DNA of 64,000 bases. It comes from Taiwanofungus camphoratus (Eukaryota > Basidiomycota > Agaricomycetes > Polyporales > Taiwanofungaceae). Shown here in pieces: positions 19,629-29,615 of the stretch. Every line of letters starts with the position of its first letter. Within the stretch, counting starts at the first letter, position 1. A program made the position numbers and the translations under genes. The notes beneath the pieces were generated by a model, which was not told the DNA's origin, did not search any database, and saw nothing but the letters and a program-made list of their open reading frames with translations. Where the stretch lies: positions 2,356,001 to 2,420,000 of the forward strand of contig CP021220.1 in NCBI GenBank assembly GCA_003999685.1, given 5' to 3'.

Positions 19629-22250
19629 ATGGAGACAGCGGAGTACAGCCCACGACGCAAGCTGGTCGGCCAGCCACTACTTTACGCTATCTCAGTGTTT
19701 GCTAGTCTAGGCGTCTTTCTGGTGAGTCTCGACAAGCCTGTGATTTGATCCCACTCAACACCAGAGTGCGTCAGTTCGGATATGATCAAGGGTAAGCAGT
19801 TCGGTTGCTTATTGTAGGAACCGCGGCCTGAAATGTGTTATCAGGGTCATGTCTGGCGTCATCACCGGACCTCACTTTAGAAAATACTTCAATAATCCAG
19901 GCCCGATTCAGGTCGGTACCATGGTTGCAGTACTAGAAATTGGAGCATTCAGTGAGCTCCCATAACAATGTGATATTGTGTTCCTGTTGACTCTCTATCC
20001 CAAGTTACCTCTGTTGCAGCGGGTCGAGTGGGCGACATCATCGGCCGACGTGGGACCCTTTTCATCGGTGCGATTGTCTTCGCCGTTGGGGGTGCTGTGC
20101 AGACCTTCACTCCCGGGTTCTGGGTAATGGTCGTGGGACGTGTTATTGCCGGCTTTGGAGTAGGATTGCTGTCGTATGTCTGTTCCCGAATCCAACCCGT
20201 TTTGCAGTTTCTTATACTATGGCTTCAGAACGATCGTCCCTATTTACCAGAGTGAAATTTCTCCTCCAGATCATGTACGTCCTGTCGTTCTACCTAGAAA
20301 CACAGGTCACTGATGTGAACGTCACTATAGAGAGGTGCCCTCGCTTGCATGGAGTTTACTGGAAATATCTTTGGATACGCTTCCTCCGTGGTAACGTTAT
20401 TCACTTATTCGTAACGTGTAGCTGCTGAATGCCGATTGCAGTGGATCGATTATTCCTGCTCGTTCATAGACTCAGATCTAGCATGGAGGATACCTTTGTT
20501 CATACAGTGTATTATTGGGGCCATCCTGGCCGGTGGGTCGCTTTTAATGCCTGAGAGTCCGCGGTCAGTAGTAAATATACATCAAAGTCATGATCGTGGA
20601 ACCTCATCCCAGGGGATTTCGGTGTCCTAGGTGGCTCATCGATACAGACAAGGACACTGAAGGCATGCGGGTGTTGATCGACTTGCACGGAGGCGATCCC
20701 AATGATGTCGTAGCAAATGCCGAATACCAAGAGATAAAGGACAGAGTCATGTTTGAAGTACGAGATCTCTTTTTCGGCATAAACACCCAAGCTCACGGAC
20801 TGTGCAGCGCGAAAGCGGAGAAGGTCGCACGTATGCCATGATGTGGAGAAAATACAAGCGTCGTGTGCTACTTGCAATGTCCTCTCAGGCATTTGCACAA
20901 CTTGTAAGTATTTGAGGTCTACGTATGCCGTCTTGTGCTCAGATTCAGAACTCGGTCAGAACGGAATCAACGGTGACAAGGATGCCCTCATTTATTTGTT
21001 GTTGTGCCTGACCATTTGATCACTATAGTCATATCATATTACGCTCGTAAGATCCGCATAAAACTATTCGAGAATTTACTTATTCCATTTACTACCGTCT
21101 ATGTTCTTCACAGCTCGAGTTTTCGAAGGTGAGCTGGAGGATTCTTACGTGAGCTGCCTGTCAAGCTAAAGGTTTTCTGTAGAGGCTGGATGGCTGGGTC
21201 GTGATGCAATCCTGATGACCGGCATTAATGCGATAATCTATCTTTGTAGCACTCTACCCACGTGAATGGTTTTAACTGTATTGTTTTAACTGTTTGCTTA
21301 TGAATTTCATAGATGGTACCTGGTGGACCGTTGGGGTCGACGTTTTATTCTTCTGTCAGGGGCGGTCGTGGTTCGTTTTATTTGTTCTAGGTCCCTTCCC
21401 GTCGGGCGCTCAGTCATTTGTAGATGGCAATTGCGTTGGCCTTCACTGGTTGGTGGATGTCCATTGACGTCCCTGAAACTCCTCGTGCCGTCGTGGCCTG
21501 TGTGATTATCTTTAACGCCGCGTTTGGTTATAGGTGGATTATCCCTCATGCTTTAGCTCATTCATGCACTCATTAATCTCAAATAGCTGGGGGCCACTGC
21601 CTTGGCTTTACGTACATAAATTCAGTTGTATTTTGCAGTGGAAGCTGACATTTTTCTGCATTGACAGCCTCCCGAGATCATGCCGCTTACTGTTCGTGCA
21701 AAAGGTGTCTCCATTTCCACTGCCACAAATTGGGCTTTCAATTTCCTTGTTGGTGAAATTACACCATATCTACAAGAGCACATAGAGTGGCGTCTCTATC
21801 CTATGCATGGTTTCTTTTGCGTTTGTAGCTTCATCCTTGGTCAGCGATTTTGAGATATTGTCAGGTCATGTTGCTGATCTTTTTAACCTTATAGTTTACT
21901 TCCGTATGTCATCTGTAGCTCCGCGTACTCGATCACTACTCATGAAATATTCCAGTCTATCCGGAGACAAGAGGTGTCCCGTTGGAGGAGATGGACGCTG
22001 TGTTTGGGGAAGGTAAGAATATACTAGCACTGACGAAACTATACTAAATCTAGATCCAGAGGAGTTGGAAGAACGCTTGGAGGATGAATCAGAGAGAGCA
22101 TCCCTTGTTTCAAGGCGATCATCTCGTAGCCGACGATCGGGACATGTCAGAGCAAAATCGAACCCGCAAGACCGAGGTTTGCTCAGCCGTTTATTCGGCC
22201 GATCTGGTGCTCGCGCGAGCTATGAGCCTATCCACGACGGAGATGAATAG
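19629..22250 (+). CDS. MFS sugar/quinate-type transporter
   Basis: Twelve-helix major facilitator of the sugar porter family. Twenty exons: 19629-19721, 19775-19791, 19845-19951, 20005-20173, 20229-20274, 20331-20390, 20442-20563, 20631-20757, 20808-20903, 20960-20972, 21029-21046, 21114-21128, 21183-21261, 21313-21370, 21424-21533, 21587-21611, 21668-21839, 21895-21903, 21956-22012, 22054-22250; 529 aa. Hallmarks: FGYDQGVMSG in helix 1, GRVGDIIGRRGTL, VPIYQSEISPPDHRGAL, MPESPRWL, QLNGINVISYYAP, DRWGRR, PPEIMPLTVRAKG and YPETRGVPLEEMDAVFGE. The Arg/Ser-rich cytosolic tail (VSRRSSRSRRSGHVR) could be a phosphorylation target. Seven exons are 25 nt or shorter, the smallest 9 nt; each is needed to rebuild a conserved motif. 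Substrate is not predictable. Confidence 0.93.
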
Positions 22251-22720
22251 GAATTGCCGAGGATGGACGACAGGGAGGCTGAGGAACACCATGATGTCGC
22301 TTCTGACCCTCCATCAAATGCTGGCAACGAAGGCGAGAATGCTTCATGAACCTCTCGACAAGTCGTGATAGTGGTGGCTTCTTTAGCTCCTATTTACTCC
22401 ATCCTCAGTCTATACACTATCACCGACAGTTAGCTGCATTCTCTAATCATCGCTCATTTTAACTGAGGTATCGCACGTACATAGTACAGCGTGTATCATA
22501 GTATCATTACAACGGACAAAATCTTCCTCTGTGTTGATGATGCGTACACCCTGTGGTCTAGAACAAGGTGATAGGAGGCGGTTCGAAGAGGATAACTTAG
22601 GTTGTAGATAGGTCAAGGATAGCAGGCAAAATGACTGCCTGCCCCCTCCCGTCCATATTTATTTTGTTCGGAGGAACGTCTCCTGAAAAAGGAAATTGGC
22701 GGGTCCGTTCATGATCTTTC
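22251..22720. other. Intergenic, transporter to helicase
   Basis: Holds the transporter 3' UTR and the promoter of the helicase gene, both on the + strand. A second short open frame overlapping the transporter tail looks like a shadow. Nothing else recognised. Confidence 0.6.
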
Positions 22721-24622
22721 ATGAAATCTCACACATTGCCACTGCACTTGCTATCCATAATAAAATCTGGTCTTTCTCGTTCCCGACAGTTTAATCATCC
22801 ATGTCATCTTTTGTGTCCAAAGACATTGCATTGGTACAGCACCAGCCTCTCTGTATCCCGTGAATCACCACCAGCTTTGCGCGGAGGGACGGATAGCCAA
22901 ATAGCATTTGAGCATTTGGGCCTACCCAAGGCTGTCTTCACTGCCCTCCAAGAAGCTTTTCCATCTGTGAGGTACCCAACGAAGACTCAGCAACTGCTTA
23001 TTCCAGCTGTCTCAGGCGGCAAAGATGTCTTCTTACAAGATCATACAGGGACAGGAAAGTACGTGCGCATCTTGGCACAGTAACTTCAAGTGTTCACCAG
23101 ATTATGCCATACCAGGTCTTTTGGCCTCTTATTAGCACTCTTGAGCAAGCAACGCAGAACGACTTTCCAAGGCGAAGCAGGTCCCAAAGCTCCCAGGGCA
23201 GCTCCAATAACTTCGCTTGTGATTGTCCCGCACCGTGATTTGGCGTATCAATTTCTTCATTGGACCAAACGTATGCACGAACGTATGCCTCAGACAGATG
23301 ATCTCTCGTCGATTGTTCAGGTCCTGGTCCGAAATGCTCTCACACCGCTACACACGCAGGTGTCGACCCTTCGATCGCAGCCACCACATATACTCATCGG
23401 GACTCCGCAAGCTCTGACGGATGCGTTGAAAGAGGATGAATCAATTCTGCAGTTAGACAACCTGTCTACTGTTGTTGTAGACGAGGCCGATTATCTGCTC
23501 CCGTATATTCCACGGACTGCCGACAAGCATGCAAAACTCAAAGCCGAGAGAATGATGCGGAAGCACCCCGACCCGACGAGACTAATCCTGGACAAAATAT
23601 TCACACCTTCACGGCTCCCAAGCGATAATAAACAGCGGGTGAAAATTCTCGAACAAATCGGGACACAAAGTGGGGGTATACATCGCCCACAGCTCATCCT
23701 CTCTAGCGCCACATTCCGAGTGCATTTCAGGAATTGGCTCATGAGGGAAAGCGGCTGGCTTACAATGGATAAGAATAAATTGGTCAAGATCAAGGGCGAC
23801 TTACAAACAAGGGAAAATGCACTCAATGAAGCTGAAAACGAGGGGGGCTCAGTGCTCCGTACAGACAATATCCAGTACTATGCGCTCATTGTTTCTGCAG
23901 AGGGCAAAATTATCAATATCGAAGGTGCCACGGAACCTGCTACGACAAACGAGGTACTTATAGGGAACGTTGAAGATATCACTGACACTGTACAGTCAAC
24001 GTCGACGCCGGCATCGGACGCCTTGATCATGGGTTCGCGACATTGTACCGGTGCTATTCATGATGGATGTTGCTGACCCGTGTCCTGTGCAGAATCTCAG
24101 GTTGTTAAACCTCTTCCATTCAACTCTACGACATTAGAAGCGATCAGCGAAATATTCGCACTGGATGTACCTCGTCTTGCTCTCCTTGTTCTGCCTGCTT
24201 CAGCACCGTTGCGACAAGTCGTCGCAGAGCTATGCGACTATGGAGTGAATGCGCATAGCTTGGATGTCTTTCAAAAAGAGACAGGCGGCGCCTATCTGAA
24301 TCAAGGCTCGCCCGATCTTGCGGTAGATGACCCGACTTTGCTCGTGTCCACACTCGCTTCCATACGCGGATTGGACCTGCCCGAGTTGACGCACGTCTTC
24401 ATCCTGGGAGTGCCAGAGGACCGCCCAGTCGATTCTTACCTGCACGCTGCTGGTCGCGTGGGGCGATTCGGGCGCAACGGAAAAGTGATCAGCGTCCTGG
24501 AGGCACGACAAGAAATTGAGAAGGAGGGCGGCAAGAAGGTGTGGAAGGACGAGCCGGGGAAAATGCAAAAGATGTTTGCAAAAACGGGTATCAGACCGAC
24601 CAAAATGGATCACTTCGCGTGA
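22721..24622 (+). CDS. MRH4: Mitochondrial DEAD-box RNA helicase, MRH4-like
   Basis: ATP-dependent RNA helicase; yeast Mrh4 helps assemble the mitochondrial large ribosomal subunit. Three exons, 22721-23058, 23116-24050 and 24093-24622; 600 aa. A basic N-terminus (IIKSGLSRSRQFNHPCH) resembles a presequence. Motifs in order: Q-motif region PTKTQQLLIP; motif I HTGTGKS, with Ser in place of the usual Thr; Ia VIVPHRDLAYQ; GTPQAL; II VDEADYLLP; III LSSATFR; then IV-VI region with SLDVFQKETGG, STLASIRGLDLPELTHV and HAAGRVGRFGRNGK. Divergence in III-V and the long insert between III and IV are as expected for Mrh4 rather than canonical DEAD helicases. The second intron is 42 nt. Confidence 0.87.
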
Positions 24623-25039
24623 GGGGTCGTGGACGTGGTAACACCGGGTCGATGAGACGCGTGAGAGATGGCAGGACCTGATGGGAACGGTTTGGAGAGA
24701 GTAGTAGCGCTGTCGTTATTGGTTAGATGGCTGCACAACTTTCACTGCTTATCACGGCAGACATTTGGCTAATACAAACCCATTGGCTGTCTTGACGCTT
24801 CGAGGTCTTCTGAGACCCAGGAGTGGAAGCAGTCTGGTCTCTTGTGATCACCCGCTGCGCCTGATGAGAGCGCGCGCCCCGAGCGCTGCACGTGGAAAGC
24901 CTCCCAGCCGCCTTCCGTTCCCTTGGCTGGCACCTACTACGACCTGCAGCATGTACTAGTTCTCTTCCTACGACCCCCCGTAATACATTCTCGGCTCCTT
25001 CTCCTTGCTGTCCCGCACCTCAGTCGTGCAAGCTTCACG
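24623..25039. other. Intergenic, helicase to TMEM198-like gene
   Basis: 417 bp between two rightward genes. It carries 3' UTR and promoter; no separate gene recognised. An open frame extends upstream of the chosen start to 24923, but a signal peptide begins only at 25040. Confidence 0.55.
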
Positions 25040-27876
25040 ATGGCGGCTCACGCATGCGCTCGCTGCCCTTCGATCATCTGGCGGTGTCTGTCCGTGGCAC
25101 TCTGCCTGCTTTCTGTGGTATCTGCCCAGTCCTCAACGACCAATTCCTCTGCAACGTCAGCATCGGCATCAGCATCGTCGACCCCCACTCCCGCCCCAAG
25201 CACTTCTCTTTCTCTGACAACGAGCTATGTCACGATCGCGACGACCATTCACTCGGGAAACCAAAACTATTCGTTGGCTACCGTCGTACCTGTTTCGACC
25301 TACAACGTAACGGTCACTGCCACTTCGAGTGCATCCACCACCACGAATAGCAGCACAGCTTCACCGTCTGCAACGCCCATCACCCTCGACACCAGGATTG
25401 ATCCCGCGTTCGGCGTCTTGGGAGCCCTGCTAATCATTACTGGTCTGCCCAGCGCTTTCCTGGGACACAAGAACCGCTGGACATCCTTCTTTCTCATCGG
25501 ATGCTACACACTTGCGCTTGTTTGTTTCGTCCTCATCCTCAGATTTGGCATTTTGCAGGCAGTCAATCCTCCAACGAAAACTGTCCGCGGTTTGTTTGTG
25601 CTTGCCTGTGGGGTGGCTGGCATTGCCGGAGGCGGAATCGCCATATTCTTTTGGAGGGGCACCAAGTATTTTGTGGGAGCTTGGGGTGGCTTCGTGCTTG
25701 CCCTGTGGATACAGTCCTTCAGAGATGGTGGTCTTATAAGAACCATTGGGCTTAGGTGGATCATGTATATTTGTATGTGGTCACCTCCCATTATTGTAGC
25801 ACTGACAACTAGTAGTCAATATCCAGGTATTGGTGCAGCAGGCTTCATCATGTGCACTGTTCCCAAGATGCATTACCACATCCTCCTGGTTTCCACCGCG
25901 TTCGTGGGAGCGACGGCCTTCATATTGGGGATCGACTGCTACACCACAGGAGGACTGAAAGAGGTCAGTTTGATTTATTTCTTTCACCGAGCTATTGTGA
26001 ACATTGTAATTTTTGATAGTTCTACATTTGGAACCTTGGATTCATGACCCTCTTCCCGAAATTTACCAACAATGGCATTGAATTTCCCATCAGTCAGACC
26101 ATGGAAATTGAAATGGGCCTGATAGGTGCCGTTTCCCTCATGGGCATTGCTGTCCAGTTCCAGATCCTCAAGGTGCTTCAGCACAAGCTAAAAGAAATAA
26201 AGGTGGAATCAAAACGTCGGCATGACGAAGCCGAGGAACGGGCGGCGCAGGCGTTCATTGATCTGGAACGGGAGAAAGAAGAATGGGAGCGAGAGCATCC
26301 CACACTCCTCAAACACGGACGTAACGAGAGCGGGCTCTCTGCGTCGCCGTTGCTGAGAGAGAAGGATGATGCAGGAACGCCAGTAGACGAGCGCCGATCC
26401 TCTGGATTCACGTTTGTCGGCACCCCTCGTCAGCGTTATCAATCCGGGGTCTCTGACTTCATGGCTGCCGCCCCTCCCCTAGAGGAACTGAACAGGTCAG
26501 CCAGCAGGATTCTGCAGAGTCCAGGCGCCCTACCTGTCCTAGATCTTGGTGTCGATATCGAGAACGATGTACCGCAAGATTACATGGCGGACTCAGACGA
26601 ATTAAAAGGCTCTAGAAACGGCAAAGACAAAGCCGTGACTGTTGCTGAGTTGGAAGCCCTCAAACACAAAGAGGACTTACTAGCTGAGATACAGACGATA
26701 CGCAAGTCCATCGACATTCTGAAGGCCGAGACACCAGACCCTTCCAGTTCTTCCGAGTCTCGCCATCCTTCCTTTACATCACGCCGTACGCTAAGTTATG
26801 ATCTGAGTACACTCAGTCCCCCAGCCCCATCTCATCTCCGACCTCCAAGACAAGTTGATCCCCGTGCGCGGGTACAGTCCATGGAGCTATCAAATATCTC
26901 TCGCTCTTCCTTCCTCGGTGAAGGCCTTGGTAGACCAACAAGTGCGCCGTTGCAAGAAGAAGATTGGGATTCATATGTCCGTGACCGCAAGCTGCTGCAA
27001 CCTCCTTCAGGTGTCACGCCTCCGATTGCAACAACGCCTCTCAGTCCAATGCCGAGAGTTCCAGTATCTCCAGCGGTCGAAGAGGCCCTGCTTCTGCGCC
27101 AGCGGCGTGAGAGCGCGCTGTCATTCAACCAGCTCGATCGTACAACTCCAGAGCGAACATCGTCCCAACTGCTGGATTCGTTTGCAGTGCCGAAGGCGCC
27201 GTCTTCGGATGACGTCCCTGTTGCATTGCGGACACAGCGGCACGCTAAATCGGGTTCTCAAGGTAGCAATATCCCCGTCACCATCCTGCCCCCTCGGCGG
27301 CCCGTCGGATCACCGCCACCGCAGCAGCCTGATAAACCGCCTCGCACGCGGACGTTCGAAGAGCTTGCCGAGAGGCACCGCGAGAAGATTAGAGAGCTGC
27401 AGGAGCCACTGACACGTGCTGAGAAAGAACAGGTTGACATCCAGGAGGCGAAGAGGCGGTGGGAGAGGGCGAAGGCTTTGGAGAAGGAAGCTGTGGCAAA
27501 GAGGCAGGCGGAAAAGGCGGCCGCGTACTCGAAGGAGGCAGGGAAGCAACGCAAGTCAGGCGATAACGCAGATTCGTCTCGTAAAAAGTCGACGACGCTC
27601 AACGAAGCGAGCAGTAAACCTGGCCACTCGCGTTCCCTCAGCGCGGACATCCTTGCGGCTGTACCTGGAAATGGTTCCTCGTCGAAGCGCATGTCGACGA
27701 TGAAGGTCGAGGACTGGCAGAAGCACCAGCAGAGCGTCGAGTCCAGTGTGCGGCCCGAGCAGCAGCGCTCACCAAGACACAAACCTGCGGTACCCTTCCC
27801 CGAGGCGCAGGACCCGCCTGTAGATTCCAGACAGGGTCGTCGCATGTCGGGTCTGCCCCGAGACCCTCCTAATTAA
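25040..27876 (+). CDS. TMEM198-like multipass membrane protein with long cytosolic tail
   Basis: Three exons, 25040-25772, 25827-25963 and 26020-27876; 908 aa. The start at 25040 gives a signal peptide (WRCLSVALCLLSVVSAQ), followed by about 90 residues almost purely Ser/Thr/Ala, a likely O-glycosylated ectodomain with NxS/T sites. Then come about seven hydrophobic helices between residues 125 and 365 (GVLGALLIITGLPSAFLGHK, FFLIGCYTLALVCFVLI, GLFVLACGVAGIAGGGIAI and others), the Gly-rich pattern of the TM7S3/TM198-like (DUF4203) domain. The remaining 540 residues are a hydrophilic tail with coiled coils (KLKEIKVESKRRHDEAEERA, RWERAKALEKEAVAKRQAEK) and Ser/Pro-rich segments. Function is unknown; a role as a surface sensor or scaffold is speculation. 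Confidence 0.85.
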
Positions 27877-28522
27877 GTATTGCATCTACGCATAACACGC
27901 CTGCGCAAGATTGGCTCCTTCATTCCGACCACGGTCTGTATATTATGACTGTACATGGATTCTTCGCATTCGTGTACGAAATCCGGACACTTGCATGTGT
28001 CGTCGCATATTTCACTTCACCGCATGGATTAATGGACGTTTTTGCAGTCGGACTAGTATCATACACTTCCGCCCATCCGTCCTCCTCTTTTTTTATCGTC
28101 TGTCATGTCTGACTATTGTTGCAACATTTACGTCGTAGGTACTGGTTCCATATCCAGGGACAATGCTGATATTGATGCGGTTGATTGAACCCGAGTTGCA
28201 TTTCGCATTAGCCGGTTTCGCTGTCGAGTATGTATTGTCATAGCTCAGCCGCTCACGCTCAAGCTTCAAGCCTCATTTCTGTCTGTGGACTGCTTATCAC
28301 GCGCATGGGTCTAATCAGATGACTTCACACGATTCTTGGGTTTAGCATGCATCACTCAATTGCAAGATCGCAATTCAAATCATCATCGTCCCTACGTGTG
28401 CTCACTATGCACTGGACTTCGCTACGAACCTGTCCACTGGTCGACATTTGCCTCAACACCAGTTATAAATCGATAAGCTTTGCGGTCGAGGTACTACTAG
28501 AACCTCAACTATTCTCGCGTCC
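27877..28522. other. Intergenic with TATA-type promoter at its right end
   Basis: 646 bp. The right end carries a TATAAA at 28464-28469; the rest is 3' UTR and unassigned sequence. No conserved coding frame was found. Confidence 0.55.
28464..28469 (+). promoter_or_regulatory. TATA box for the 28523 gene
   Basis: TATAAA 54 bp before the ATG at 28523, in a plausible core-promoter position. It supports transcription of the otherwise unrecognised gene downstream. Confidence 0.5.
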
Positions 28523-29092
28523 ATGAAACGGTCGAGTTCCGTCTCGCCGCCCATTTGGCCTGTCAGTCCTCCCTATCAGACCACTCCCGCATACCGGTGG
28601 AGACCTAAATTAGCACGAAGCAGAAGCATCCTTCCGCTAAACACCACGTCGCAGTTTTATGTTCACCCGCGTACATTTGTAATGGTGGATGACCCGTTCA
28701 GTCTGTCCGACTTCTTTCCCTCACATCTCGGTATCGCGGATCGCTTAGTGGACCCGGCTTGGGACTGGCTACGGGACCGCGACGCCTATGACGACGAAGA
28801 GCCATCGCTCAACAACCGCTCGGGTTTTGCTCCTTTGACAATGAAAGAAGAGGGAAGCAATTCATTAGCATTGTACATGGAATCTGACGAAGGAGAGGCG
28901 GGATCAACCGTGGACCTCGTCGGAGGTGAAGATGAACGCAATCCCCTGTCGCTGAGTATGGTCACTCATGTGCCCGAAATAACACCCGGGCTAAATAGTG
29001 TGCTTTCAGACAAAGTCCTGACGTCTATGCATGATCATCGTCCCTTCCTGGATGATCGCCTTCTCTCGCCGTATTTGAAGAAGGCCCTGTAG
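28523..29092 (+). CDS. Hypothetical acidic protein (orphan)
   Basis: Single open frame of 189 codons that I do not recognise. The first 55 residues are basic and Ser/Pro-rich (MKRSSSVSPPIWPVSPP, RPKLARSRSILP). The rest is acidic with aromatic patches (DDPFSLSDFFPSHLGIADR, WDWLRDRDAYDDEEPS) and ends LLSPYLKKAL. No signal peptide or membrane helix. A TATA box sits 54 bp upstream of the ATG. A second in-frame ATG lies at 28682. Mixed composition and lack of stops favour a real gene, but a lineage-specific or misjudged frame is possible. Confidence 0.5.
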   Translation: MKRSSSVSPPIWPVSPPYQTTPAYRWRPKLARSRSILPLNTTSQFYVHPRTFVMVDDPFSLSDFFPSHLGIADRLVDPAWDWLRDRDAYDDEEPSLNNRSGFAPLTMKEEGSNSLALYMESDEGEAGSTVDLVGGEDERNPLSLSMVTHVPEITPGLNSVLSDKVLTSMHDHRPFLDDRLLSPYLKKAL

Positions 29093-29615
29093 ACGACGAA
29101 ATGCTTTGCAATGCGATATAAGCTCTGCGCCATGACCCTCCGCACGTGCTTGAAACGTCCAAGAAGACAATCACTCTTGATGAACTCTTCTATCTGCATC
29201 CTGTGGATGATGATGAGTGTTTGAAGTATGGCTACGGGACTCGCTAATATATCGCGGCATGTGCAGTGTGATTGATTTTTTAGATTCTCAGATTTGACTA
29301 CGGCGCTCTCTGCAACTTGATCCAGCTTGCAAGCAGTCGATGCACTGATGAATCTTTATCTACGAAGTATGTGGAAGACAATCAAGCATGCGCGACTAGG
29401 CGTGACGTGACTACTTCAAATTCCATTGTGGGGTAGGCAGATGGGAATTTTGGAAGCCGAGAAGCCGCAGGACCCCGTAGCCAGCACTTCCGGTTAAGTC
29501 CACGGGGTCGTCACGGTAGCTATATAATCAACGTGCGTGGGTAAAAGACAGTTTTCTTCCCACTCCCACACCTAACAATTCCCACAGCTCTAGCTGCAGG
29601 CTCTTCAGGCCCGCT
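29093..29615. other. Intergenic with TATA-type promoter before the CSL gene
   Basis: 523 bp. Contains TATATAA at 29521-29527; nothing else recognised. Confidence 0.55.
29521..29527 (+). promoter_or_regulatory. TATA box of the CSL gene
   Basis: TATATAA 89 bp before the ATG at 29616, followed by a pyrimidine-rich stretch that could hold the transcription start. Confidence 0.55.

Noticed and set aside
22084-22368. Alternative frame overlapping the transporter tail
   Set aside because: The in-frame tail after YPETRGVPLEEMDAVFGE continues to 22250; the other frame has no support.
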